Shown here: positions 1 to 21,200 of the stretch, piece after piece | Position numbering within the stretch: position 1 is the first letter of the stretch | How the letters are laid out: each line of letters opens with the position of its first letter | DNA from: Anoplopoma fimbria | Lineage: Eukaryota; Chordata; Actinopteri; Perciformes; Anoplopomatidae | Direction: 5' to 3' | DNA length: 64,000 bases | Assembly (NCBI RefSeq): GCF_027596085.1 | Contig: NC_072457.1 | Span: 1,595,471-1,659,470, forward strand | The notes under the pieces: model-generated | Told to the model about the DNA's origin: nothing | Database searches by the model: none | What the model saw: the letters and a program-made list of their open reading frames with translations, nothing else | Translations under genes and position numbers: made by a program

Positions 1-654
1 AGAGTGAATACAATGTGATTGGTGATGGATGGACATTGAGAAAACAGGATGCTGGTCAATCTTATATGTCATAACACTTTGATTTGCTTGACATTCAGGT
101 GCCTTGCTGTCAATAGTTGTCAACCTCTTGAAGTCAATGAGCTATGTCGAATAGTGTTTGTATGCTTAAGTGATTGTGAACAGTCAGTGCAAAAAAAACA
201 TTCAGCTTCTTTGTGCTCTTCATGATCACACGTGCAAAATACATGTACTTCCCATTATCTTTACCATGTTCAGATATTGGTAATGTTGTACTTTTGGCTA
301 ATTGTTTTCTGGGTGTAAATGTATAATTTCCTTTTTCTCTTACTGAAATTGCACTTCATAGAATTCCCATCCTTCCATACCAGCTGATCTACTGGCACCA
401 CTCCAGAGCCTTGTTTCTATGGTGACTCTCACATGCTAAACTGGTTACAGAAAATTTGTTTGAACAAAGTGGCCACTCATCTGGTCATAGTAACGCTCTT
501 TCCTATATTGTGACAAGAGTGTTTGGATGAAGCATTAGGTTGTTGAATTTCACTCATTTAGCAGCTAGCTTGTTAGTTAAATAACCTGCTAATCCAACCA
601 TGCTTTTATGCTACACTGGTTACAGAACATGTGACAAAAAACCCGTCTACAGGT
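1..654. other. rac2 intron 4 (part), no feature seen
   Basis: If rac2 keeps its usual exon structure this is intron 4, since exon 5 (W97 onward) is not found here in any frame. It is AT-rich, with no recognisable coding, RNA or repeat feature. Confidence 0.5.
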
Positions 655-1135
655 GGAACCAGGTGGCAACCTCTAGTTCTGTCGAGCAATGCTAATGCGG
701 AAGTTTCTTAAAACCTGCATTCTCTCTCCTGTCCAGCAGGGGGCGACTCCTCTGGTTGTATAGAAGTCTATGAGAAAATGACTCTACTTCTCTCTTGATT
801 TATTCCCTCAGTAAACATTGTAAACATGAGTTTATGGTCTCAATCTCTAGTTTCAAGTCTTCTTCAATACAGCATGATGTTCATTTAGTAAATGATGCTC
901 CATTTAGAGTCAAACAGACCATAAAGCAGGGGATGCTTTAGGGCGGGGCTACACACTGATTGACAGGTGGACACCAGAGACGTATACGGCGTCTCTATGT
1001 CACTCCTCCTTACTCCAAATATGGTAACTACCGTTTATCGGCTGCAAAAAGCCAAGATGGCGACGACCGTGATCCAAGATGGCGATGGCCAAATTGCCGA
1101 AACTCAAGGCTTCACGTCAGTCCACACACGATGCG
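655..1135 (+). repeat. Interspersed repeat, family A, longest copy
   Basis: Within rac2 intron 4. The segment 853-967 is nearly identical to 29298-29413, and 655-760 matches a diverged copy at 6421-6520. I recall this sequence type (GACTCCTCTGGTTGTATAG...) as widespread in percomorph genomes, but cannot name the family. Two short open frames here belong to the repeat and are not genes. Confidence 0.75.
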
Positions 1136-1622
1136 AGCCATGTGTTATCAAATTGGTGAAGATGTTTCAGATTTGCTCGTGTTCTGACTATTTGCATGTG
1201 TTTCTTTTGGTTTGCAGTGGTTTAAGCTCTCAGGGCCAACGCACTATTGGCACATTAAAGTCTTCCCCATCAGTGTTCAGTGGAGTCGCACCCTTAAATT
1301 AGATGAATTCAATTATCTGGTAGAGCCCAGAATCTAATTGTCTATCGGACCAAATGTCAAACTGTCACATTTTAAATTCCCCCTGGGCAATCTCTCTGCA
1401 GGACCACTCTTTTGCTCCTTTTTAATTATTGTTGTATTACTTAGATTGCCCTTTAAAGTCTGCCGTTTTAACGGGTTAATTGCTCTTGCTATCTTTTTTT
1501 ATTCTTTCACACAAGCAAGCCACCTCCTATCAGACCTTCATCTGATTCAGAGGCAGTAACTAGATCATTGTTTTGTTTCTATTTATTTTACAGTCCAACC
1601 ACTGTTGTTACATCTTGACTTA

Positions 1623-11025
<9,403 letters not shown>

Positions 11026-11133
11026 CCTGTTCCGCTCAGCTTCGCCTGTGCTCTTCGACTGTGACACAAGACGGACTCGGAGACGCAGATCAGCATGCAA
11101 CTACAGGAAATAGTTGCACACCTCCCTCACCGT

Positions 11134-11164
11134 CCCTCCCCTCACCCTCCCCTCCCCTCCCTCG
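11134..11164 (-). promoter_or_regulatory. G-quadruplex-forming motif upstream of rac2
   Basis: On the rac2 sense strand there are six G-runs of three or four bases separated by one to three bases, about 110-140 bp upstream of the rac2 ATG. This satisfies the usual G3+N1-7 pattern. It lies in the 5' UTR or core promoter; the TSS is not known. Confidence 0.55.
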
Positions 11165-11443
11165 TTCTCTTGCTCAGCTTCTCTTCCTTAATTTTTGCAC
11201 CATCTCTTTTTTTTACTTCTTCCTCTAAACAGAACTTATACACGCAGCGTGTAAACGGTACGAAATAGCGAATAAACGTGTTGATTGACGTAGAAAAAGA
11301 CTCTGTTGTTATCAATAAGAAGTGTGAAATGGCCGAGGAGTGTTTTGAAAGGAGGAAGATGCAGAAACTAAACTAAATAAAACTGGGCTTTATCTATTAC
11401 TTCCTCTTACCGATTTGCACTCAGGCATGCACGCGCATACACA

Positions 11444-11554
<111 letters not shown>

Positions 11555-11683
11555 GACTACACAATCATACACATACACATGACTAGTTTAGCTAGTGTTT
11601 TCATTTATTTTGTAATGTGATAAAAGTGGACATAAACAGAAATGATTGAGTATTACACAAACACCTCTACTACTACTAAAACC

Positions 11684-11687
<4 letters not shown>

Positions 11688-11718
<31 letters not shown>
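11688..11718. repeat. (CA)n microsatellite
   Basis: About 15 CA units, followed by degenerate CA-rich sequence to about 11765. Confidence 0.95.
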
Positions 11719-11723
<5 letters not shown>

Positions 11724-12959
11724 TATCAAACAGCACAAGCACACATAAACAGACACACACACAAAAACTAATACTGGAATATGATTTCTTTATTTTTTAA
11801 TGTGACAAAAGGGAAATTTGTAGAAATAATTCAGTATTACACAAACCACCACACTACTACTACTACTATACTGCTACACACCAAACGGTACAAACACACA
11901 AACTAAGAGTTTAGTTTAATTTGGTATAGTGGAATAAGTTAAATTTGTATCACAGAAATACCGCTTCTACTACAACTACTACTATAACACACATTTGTAG
12001 ACTGGTTTGAATCTAATTTATGTAATTTAAGTTTGATTGTTGTTTGTAAAGTTACAGAAAATGGACAGAAATGACAAAAATAAGCCAAAGCACAACACAA
12101 ACTCATCTCCACACACTCATGATCTTATAAATAACGATACCTGTGATATCCCTTTCTCACCACCAGATGGAACTTTAGCATAACTTTTCTTATTAATTAT
12201 CACGTCCAGAACTCTGAGCATGTTCAGCAGGCGAGCTGCTACTTTAATCTTTTTATTTTAAGTAGAATAATGTTTCAGTTTTCAGGAATTTGTCAGATCA
12301 CAAGAGAAACTATTTTACTGATAATACCTTATAATCACTGTCTTTCTAAATCCTTCGGTATCATGAAAATGTTCCAAGAGTAACTGAGTGTCCTAGATGT
12401 ATTGAAAGATTTTTTATTTTTAAGTGCGGTTGTCTTTATATTTTCGTCATTTAGCAGATGTTCCGCATCAGTATCTAGAACACAGTTGCATGCAAAACAG
12501 CATGGTTAACCGCTCATGACCTTTGCTCCAAGCAAAGGATGGTACTGTAAAGTCAGAGTTAGAAGAACACAATGAGACAAGAAGGAACGACTTCTCATTT
12601 TCAAAATAAAAGCCTCATCCGTTGAAGCATCAAATGACCATTATGCTCCTGTCACAATCAACCTAACTTCAGTCCTGACCATGTTGTTGAGATCTTACAC
12701 CCTTTGAAAATGATCCTAAAAAGGACCATATAACATTTCTTGACTGCTTCTCTTTGAGGGGGTTTATTTTGAAGGTCAGCTCTACTTTTCACTCCCTCTG
12801 TATGAAGTTGTGATGGATGGGGAAGAGGTGGGGTTTAGAAGAAGAAAAAAAAAGAACATATACTTCATTCAAGTGTTGCTGCTCTGAGTGGTGTGGTGGT
12901 CTTCACTGTTTGTAACTGCTTTGATATTGACAATTCTTGAAAAATTTCCTCGGATATAA

Positions 12960-15900
12960 ATGACTGATTGCCAAATGGGTAAGACATGTTTTACTCTCTT
13001 TCTCTGTTTTTATAACTGGTTCTCATATTTCATATTTCTATTTTAGAAATCCTTGGTATTTTGTGTTCAAATTGAGGTCCAAAACAAGTGATTTAATAGT
13101 TTGAGCTGAGGCATAAGGCATTGTTTCATGACATTATGAACAGTGTTATTGTCTTTAATGTGTTTTAATATTACGAGGTATTTAACTACTCTGTCAACGC
13201 CAATGTACTTCAATTCATCTCCTCTCACTGTCAACTATCTAGCTTACAAACAGCTGTGGAACAGAAAGATATTAAGAATGAATTTCAGTCTTTTGTGTGC
13301 AACCGATCAGTTGCATAAATGTTGCACAATTGTCACAATCTGACACAATGCACATGGCGGACAGCTGAAATAGGGAAGAGGCAGTCACACTCAGAACTCA
13401 CAGGACGTCCACACCGCTGATAATAATACAAAAACAGAAGTAGTTATCTTTAGTTGCACATCTAAACTCTCCGCCTTTAAAGTGTCAAGATATGTACTGT
13501 ATCTCCACAGATATTTATTTAGGTTTTTTTGAATTTATTATTAAAGCTGAAATCTAAGTGATTTAAAGGGTGGATTGGATGTCAGCGTTATTGCACAAGG
13601 TGTGCAGAGGATGGGTGTGGATTTGGAAGTCCTGTGGTCAGATCATAAACGCAAAACAGATCTCTACAGGAAGTGCTACCTTTTTGTTAACTTTGTAGGC
13701 TAATATGAGTTGTTTCTCACTGAGGAAGCAATCTTTACCTCACATGCTGGTGTCTCTAACTGTTTGAAACTAATTCGAATCACCACAGCCTGAAAAAACA
13801 CTCTGCTGTGTTAACTGTGAAATCTTTTATGCTGACGATAAGGCCATTTATATGACTTCTGTTTTTGTCTCATGGGAACCGCTCTCTGCTTGCTAAAGTT
13901 CAAATCAGCCTCCTAACTTTTCTTAAAGGTTGTTTTTCTACATGCAACACCTGATTAACTTTAAAAAAGAAAAGTAGTGAAAAGAGAGTTGTAAGAATTT
14001 TATGTGCATTCCCAACTGCTCTGGTCCAGTAGGAAACAAATGCATCGAGTTATCCAACCACAAGGGCATGACATTCTTATGTGTTGTGGTTTTTAAGCCA
14101 ATCAAGAGAAACTCAATGGGGTTAATGAATATATAAGTAAAAGTATATTTAATTGAAATTTGTGCATCAGAAGGCAATGCTACTTTTACAAAGTTTTGCA
14201 GATGCTTGATTTTCATATAGCTACCCTGAAAACAAATGATAGCAAATAAGCATATAAATATAAAAAAAAAATCTACCTTTAAAAAGATGAAGAATAGGTC
14301 TGATATCAATTTTGAATATTTTGGATACAAAAAGGGGTATTTGGAAATCTGTGAGGAAAAAAGTTCAAATTCGGACAACAAAGTATGAAAAATCCAATAA
14401 AAAAGACATAATTATCTTAAATACTGTTGGTTGGATTGCTTTGAATTGTTTTTAAAGACAGAGAGAGAGAATATTAATTACATAATTTGTACGTTTATAA
14501 ATAACATTCATTTTCTTTCTTTTTTTCAATTAAATGAATATGTGTGTATTTCGAGAAATCAACATTCCTATTATACATTTTAACGTACCGATTTATTTTA
14601 AATAAAGTTTTAGTGGCACACTAGACTATTCCAATGTGTCTTTTGGACCCGACCTGGAAAGACCTGTCCTACTAAGGAGGCATATTTGACTTGGAAGTGT
14701 AATTTGTCTCTCACATATGGCATTTGTTCGACACGTTGTGTAACTTCCAGTATATTTATTGAGCAATGCCTGGACTAAAACTTTATATTCAGAAATAGTC
14801 CCTCAACAGAACCTGGGAGCTTTGTTTGAATATGTATCCATGTATTTGCATTCTCTCTTTTTTCCAAGAAATGTAATCATGGTTATATTTAGCCGTGACC
14901 ACACCACCTGTACCGCGTATCTTCCAGAGAAACCTCTCTTAGTTGTTCTGTGGTTATCTTTAAATATAGCCATGTATGTTGATTTATTCAAATGATTGTA
15001 TCCTAGAAACGATCTATGAAGTGATAGAGCTCAGCTGATGCATGCATGGCTTTGCACATTTCCTCTGGTTAACAAAGAGTCTTTCAAAACTAAAGACACG
15101 TCATTAAAACTTCAATGTTCTTTAACCAAAATGACCTCCAGTGAGTTTCCACAAACATTCTGACCTCTGAAAGGAAGCCTGCAAAAGATTATTGAGCCAT
15201 CAAAGTAGATTACATTTTAACCGAGTATCCGGATGTGATGGAAGTTGTGTGGCCTGAAATCTGAATCCCTGAGATCCTGTTTGACGTATTTCTTCCAATT
15301 TTTCCGGACAGTTTCCTCAGATTTTACAGCCGATGAGAAGATGGAGATTGAGAGCATCAAGACGTATAAGGAAGACCTTCTGGATGATATCCAGGTACAA
15401 ACACACAGAAAATACATGGTACCTAAAAAATGTTTTAATGTAAAGATGTGGAAAATGTCCTGCTCTTAATATTGAGGAAACAAATATTAAAGACTTCTCT
15501 TTCATCCTGTCCAGAAATTAAAGATGGAGATAGACAACATCATGGCGGATGTTCTCAGCTTCGAGTCTGCAGAGGAAAAGTGAGTTTTACTCGGGGGAAA
15601 ATCCCCAAACCAACCTTTTTTTAGAACTCCCACTCAATGCTCCTACATAACTTTTCAATGTCACGCATGTTTCAGTTTCACAGTTGCTTTTCAACAACTT
15701 TCACCCAACTCCAGGTTATCTTGTTCTCAATGTACTTACTCGTGAAGGATTTAGAGATTTTGTTCTATTTTGCTTCCATAACATGTCTTCTTTCAGACCA
15801 TTGGAAAGAAAACATTTATTTTACCACTTTGTCTATCTGCGTCTGTAGATTTCTCCTAAATTCGCTAAAAGTTACCATTATTTACATATTTAATCATAGT

Positions 15901-17601
15901 ATTTCAGAAAACTTGAAACTTTTTTATAATCATAACTAATTATTTAATAAAAATAATTAAACAAATTTACCCTATTCACCTGTAGTGTATTGAAATGTAT
16001 GTAAGCCAGAAAATCTCCACTTCAGTAGCACTTTTTAGGTTTTTACAGGATCCAACAAATGAATCTGTATAATTCTTATGTCAACAATAAAATGTTTGTA
16101 TTTAAAGAAAAACGCAGAGACTTATTTCGAAAACCTCAATATAATGCTGTAGCTTTTAATACAGACATAAAATATAGATAGGAGAAAGGACATTGTTTGC
16201 CTGAGGCTGGTGGTAAATAAGTTACTTAATGACTAAATAAACAATTAGCATGGTAACTAAGGAATGCAATGTGAAGCACAATGTAGGTTATGATTAAAGT
16301 TCAGAGCAATCAGAAGACTTTTGCAGACAAATCATTAGGTTTTGAGGAAAATTCAGAATAATGTTTCTTTTATGTTGCTTTTCCTGCAGCAAGACCACGG
16401 AGAAGAGCAAACAGTTCTCAAATGGGAAGAAGAAATTCAACATGGACCCCAAAAAGGTGAGCTCAGAAGTGTGTGAACGTGAAACGCTTGGTGAGAAGTG
16501 TCTTCTTGCTACTCTTAAGCTTTATCAACTAAACACCTTGTTGCTGTGTGGACTTCCTCTTACTTAACCGCACTGGAGCTGCAGTGAGTCCGATGCAGGG
16601 CCACACAGCACAGTTTCTGTGGTTGTTTTCAGTAACACGTCAAACAAACAAATACAAAGTAAAAGCATTGCCATTTATGTTGCTTACTGGAATAAGTCTT
16701 CTGAATAAGTCTTCTGTTTGTGGTGTTGACTGTAAGACCTGACATGAAGTTCAGATTTATAGATCAAGATTTCAGGGAAATAAAACGCTTTCTGACTAAC
16801 ATGAAAGCATGATATGGAAGAGAGATGTGTTCATTCAGAACTCTAAACATAAACTCTTTCATATCTGGTTTTGTTCTGTTACATTCTGTTTCTGTGCTTG
16901 TGTGGTTTGTTTTTAGTTTTTAGTTCAATAATATGGGTCTACATTTTTAGGAAAGAATCAGATACCACATAGACCATGAAAAACACGACCACATTCCACC
17001 CATCCTGTGACCACCTGTTGCTTTTAGAATTTATTGAAGATATTATTGATTATGTGCAAAGCCCTGAGAGGCCTTGCCCCAAGTTATCTATAATATATCT
17101 TATCCTCGGATAAGATAAGATAAGAAAAGATAAGATAATCCTGTATTAGTCCCCACAGCAGGGAACTTTGCAGGATTACAGCAGCAGAGAGGACAGCGCA
17201 AAAGAACAAGAGACATAAGGGAAAAACATAACTAATCACAAAGTAAAGGTATAATAAATAATTAAAAATCAACCTTAAATATGATATAATCGGACTAAAT
17301 GGTTGTTTGTATTGCACAGTGGATACATTGGAATTGATATTGCAACGAATGCATTGGTCCTTGTTGTTCAAAGATTCTTCCACAAAGGTGACTTTGCATT
17401 CAGGGCCTGAGGAGATCAGGGCTGCAAACTATGACTGTTTATTTAAATCACCTTTAAAAATCAGAATCGATAGAATATGTTTTTGTGATTTTTATTACAT
17501 TTAGTTTTAAGCTCATTTCATTCTCTTTTGGTTTTTATTGTATTCTTTTTTATTGTGAAGCACTTTGTAACTGTGTTTGAAAGGTGCTTTACAAATGAAG
17601 T

Positions 17602-17642
<41 letters not shown>

Positions 17643-17922
17643 ACAAACAGCAATTTGTGTAAAATGATCTTTCATGTCTTTATACTGCAGATGTGTCTGC
17701 TACTTTTAGAGATCATTCTCGTGTTTTGTTCAGTTTTTTATTTCCATAACAAATATATTTTTAATCATCCTTTTCCTCTCCAACCCCTCTGACGGAGGAG
17801 AAAGAGGAAGAGAAATTGGTTTTAAGGAATTAGGATTAGAGAAGCTGCCAGCTTGCACGGTCGTACCTACCGGAGATGAGATCATTATGAAACTAAACAC
17901 ATTTAACCACCAGCAAAGTAGG

Positions 17923-18007
<85 letters not shown>

Positions 18008-18154
18008 TTTAAAGCACTATGTCATAAACTAAAAGTGCAACTTACTTGTGCAAGTTTAGCCGTAGGTGCAATCAAATTAAACAGAAGATAACGTGGAAGG
18101 AGATATGTAAACCTCCAGTTAACTAACATCTTTGTGTTTGTTGGTGTGTGTGTT

Positions 18155-18233
<79 letters not shown>

Positions 18234-21200
18234 ATGCAGGGTATCAATTACCTGGTGGAGAATAAGCTGCTGGATAGAAGCGCTCAGTCCATCGCTGAGT
18301 TCCTCTACAAGGAGGAGGGACTGAACAAAACAGCCATTGGAGAATTTCTCGGAGAAAGGTGAGGAAGAGGAGGATGATGGATGAAAGAATAGAAAATAGT
18401 TAATGAGCGGAGATGAAGAAATACAGAAAGTGGATACCTTCCTCTGTTCATGTGTCCCCTCATCTGTCCCATAGAGAGGAGCTCCACCTCCAGACCCTGA
18501 AGGCGTTTGTGGAGCTGCACGAGTTCTCCGACCTCAACCTGGTCCAGGCCCTCAGGTCAGATCCCTCTCATCTTCACTCCTGTCTCATCTACCCTGACTC
18601 TTCGTCATCATCATCATTAACAGAGTTAACAGAAACACTTACATGTAAACCTCCCATCAAAAATCACTCACTTAGAGGGTTAAAGAAAAATACTATAAGA
18701 GGGAACAAGAGAAATGGTAGATGGCAATATGCAAATACATATAAAGTCACAAGGGTCACTAAACTGAGAACACTTAGGTTCATCTTGTCTATCAATTATT
18801 AAGGAATACATTTAAGATTTCACAACTTCAACAAAACTACGTAGACAGTGAAGCTTTTATTGAACAGATTTTAAGGTGTGAAATTGTGACCATCTTTAAA
18901 TCCATCTGAAATTGACTTTTCGCCCTTATCCCTACGTTTACACGCATCCGTGCATACTCCGATTAACGACCAAAGCTCGTACTATTTTGCTACTTTGTGT
19001 CAAAATAAGGTTTTAAGTTTAGCCCCAAAGCGAACACAGTCTCTCTTTTTTCATTCATTTCTCCAACTTCTTGAAAACGTTGGTGTTGCATTGGGCTATA
19101 GGCGCATATATCTGTATAAACACACATTTCTGCAAACCACAGGATGCTTTGAATGTCGGCGTTTTTTCAACCAAAAGATATGTTTCATATCATCTTTGAA
19201 ATTGTGAAACGATGTGGTTTGGTTTAGGCAAAAAAACCCTCCTTGGTTAAAATAAGAAAAGAAAAAAAGATCATGGTGTGTGTTAAAATAAAAAGGGAAC
19301 AACAGAACAGAACTGCCAGAACCTCTCCAGCATAAATAAATAACAACTATCTGTATTAGCTGCTCATATGCTTTGTATGTAAAGTTTTGATTTGCAGAAT
19401 AACTAGTAACGAAAGCTGTCAAATCAACACACTGAACGCTCTACGTACCGTTCTAGCGTCAGGTTTGCCCTCTCATGACTGTATAAACTATGACGGCGGG
19501 GAAGAAGGAAGTCATGTGAAGTAGTAGTGAGAAAGTCCAGCGAGGGAGGAGGCCAGGGCAGAACAAACAAACACAGGACTGTCACCCAGGAGGCCGCTGT
19601 TCATGTCACATGTGAAACCAAAACTCCTGACTTATTTCAACTTTTGTCACTTTAGTAACATTACAAACATACTTACTTTAACCCAAACCATGATCTTTTA
19701 CTCCTGAGCTTCACATGACTGGAAAGACGAGGAAGGAGAGTCACTAACCATTGCTGCTATCTAATATAGGATAATGAATTAACACTTCAAATCCTGTGTT
19801 TGTATGCTTGAGAGAAAATGTTAGCATTATCACATTAAGACATGCTAATACTATTTGTCATGCTCGTCAACGCTCACACACACTCTCCAGATGTGGAGGT
19901 GCATCTGCAGTTCAAAAACCTTAATAAATAAACCTGTTCATGTTACAAACAGAGGGTAATGTTACTGTGGTGTTTATGCGACAGACAGTTTCTGTGGAGT
20001 TTCCGTCTGCCCGGTGAAGCCCAGAAGATCGACCGCATGATGGAGGCCTTCGCCACGCGCTACTGTGACTGCAACACTCATGTCTTCCAGTCGACTGGTG
20101 AGCTTCGCTGAATATAGATCTGTCCACTTCCTCTCTGGGCTGCATTTGTGTGTTTGTGAAAACATGTGTGTTCTTTTTTTCCTGTCCAAGTCTGTCTCTC
20201 TTCACCGATTCTGTATTAATGTAAACTTCATGTCTTCTACATTATGAACATTATGTTGCTGTCTTTAATGCTTTGTGTGTGTGCGTCCTCCTCTGTAACA
20301 CCAGACACGTGCTACATCCTGTCCTTTGCCATCATCATGCTCAACACCAGCCTTCACAACCCCAACGTGAAGGACAAGACCACTCTGGAGCGTTTCATCT
20401 CCATGAACAGAGGCATCAACAACGGAGAGGATCTACCTAATGACCTGCTCTCGGTGAGAAACACTGGCCAATGACAGGAATCCATTTTTGTTTTACACAA
20501 CTTGGTGCAAGGTCCACTGTGTTTTATCTTTCAAGTCTGTCTCAAACAAAATCAGGTGCACACATGTCAACCCAGTCGCCAGGAAAAGTGTTGGCATTGT
20601 ACATTTCTGCAAACCACGGACACATGAAATGTCGACATTTCTGAACCCAAAAGGTGTTTCATATCATGCTTCTGGAAACACAAAATGACACGTAGTTATT
20701 GTTGTGAAAAGATTGGTTAGTTTTTGACAAAAAAGGAAATTCCAACCAGCCTTTCTTACATAACATTACTTAAAGTTAACCCACCATTTACTTTTGGTTT
20801 CACACAAGAAAGAAACAGGGGTTTTCTGGGTGAAAGTCCTGTGTTTGTTTGACTCATGTGCCAACTGCCCCCCCCTCAATGACGGTCTATATACTACGTC
20901 ACCTGCTCTGACCGTTTGCAAAAATGTCGAGAATCAACGTATCCGTGGTTTGCAGAAATGTGCAACGCCAACATTTTTTCGGCTGAAAATATACATGGAA
21001 ACAGGGTTTGCATGCAGTAATCATTACTCGTGCTCAAAGCTCTTCCCGAGCGTAGAATACAGCAGAAAAGAAGAAGTGACTACAAAAAGACATGCCATAC
21101 GGATTACTCTTTGTAGGAGGTCAGAGCCTGATATGAAAATGAGAAGAAAAACATAAAATTGATCAAAAGATGAATGTTAAACAATGTAATACCCTTTGTT

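Noticed and set aside
960..1302. Two overlapping plus-strand open frames of 75 and 111 codons
   Set aside because: They lie inside an interspersed repeat that recurs at 6.4 kb and 29.3 kb and have no conserved domain.
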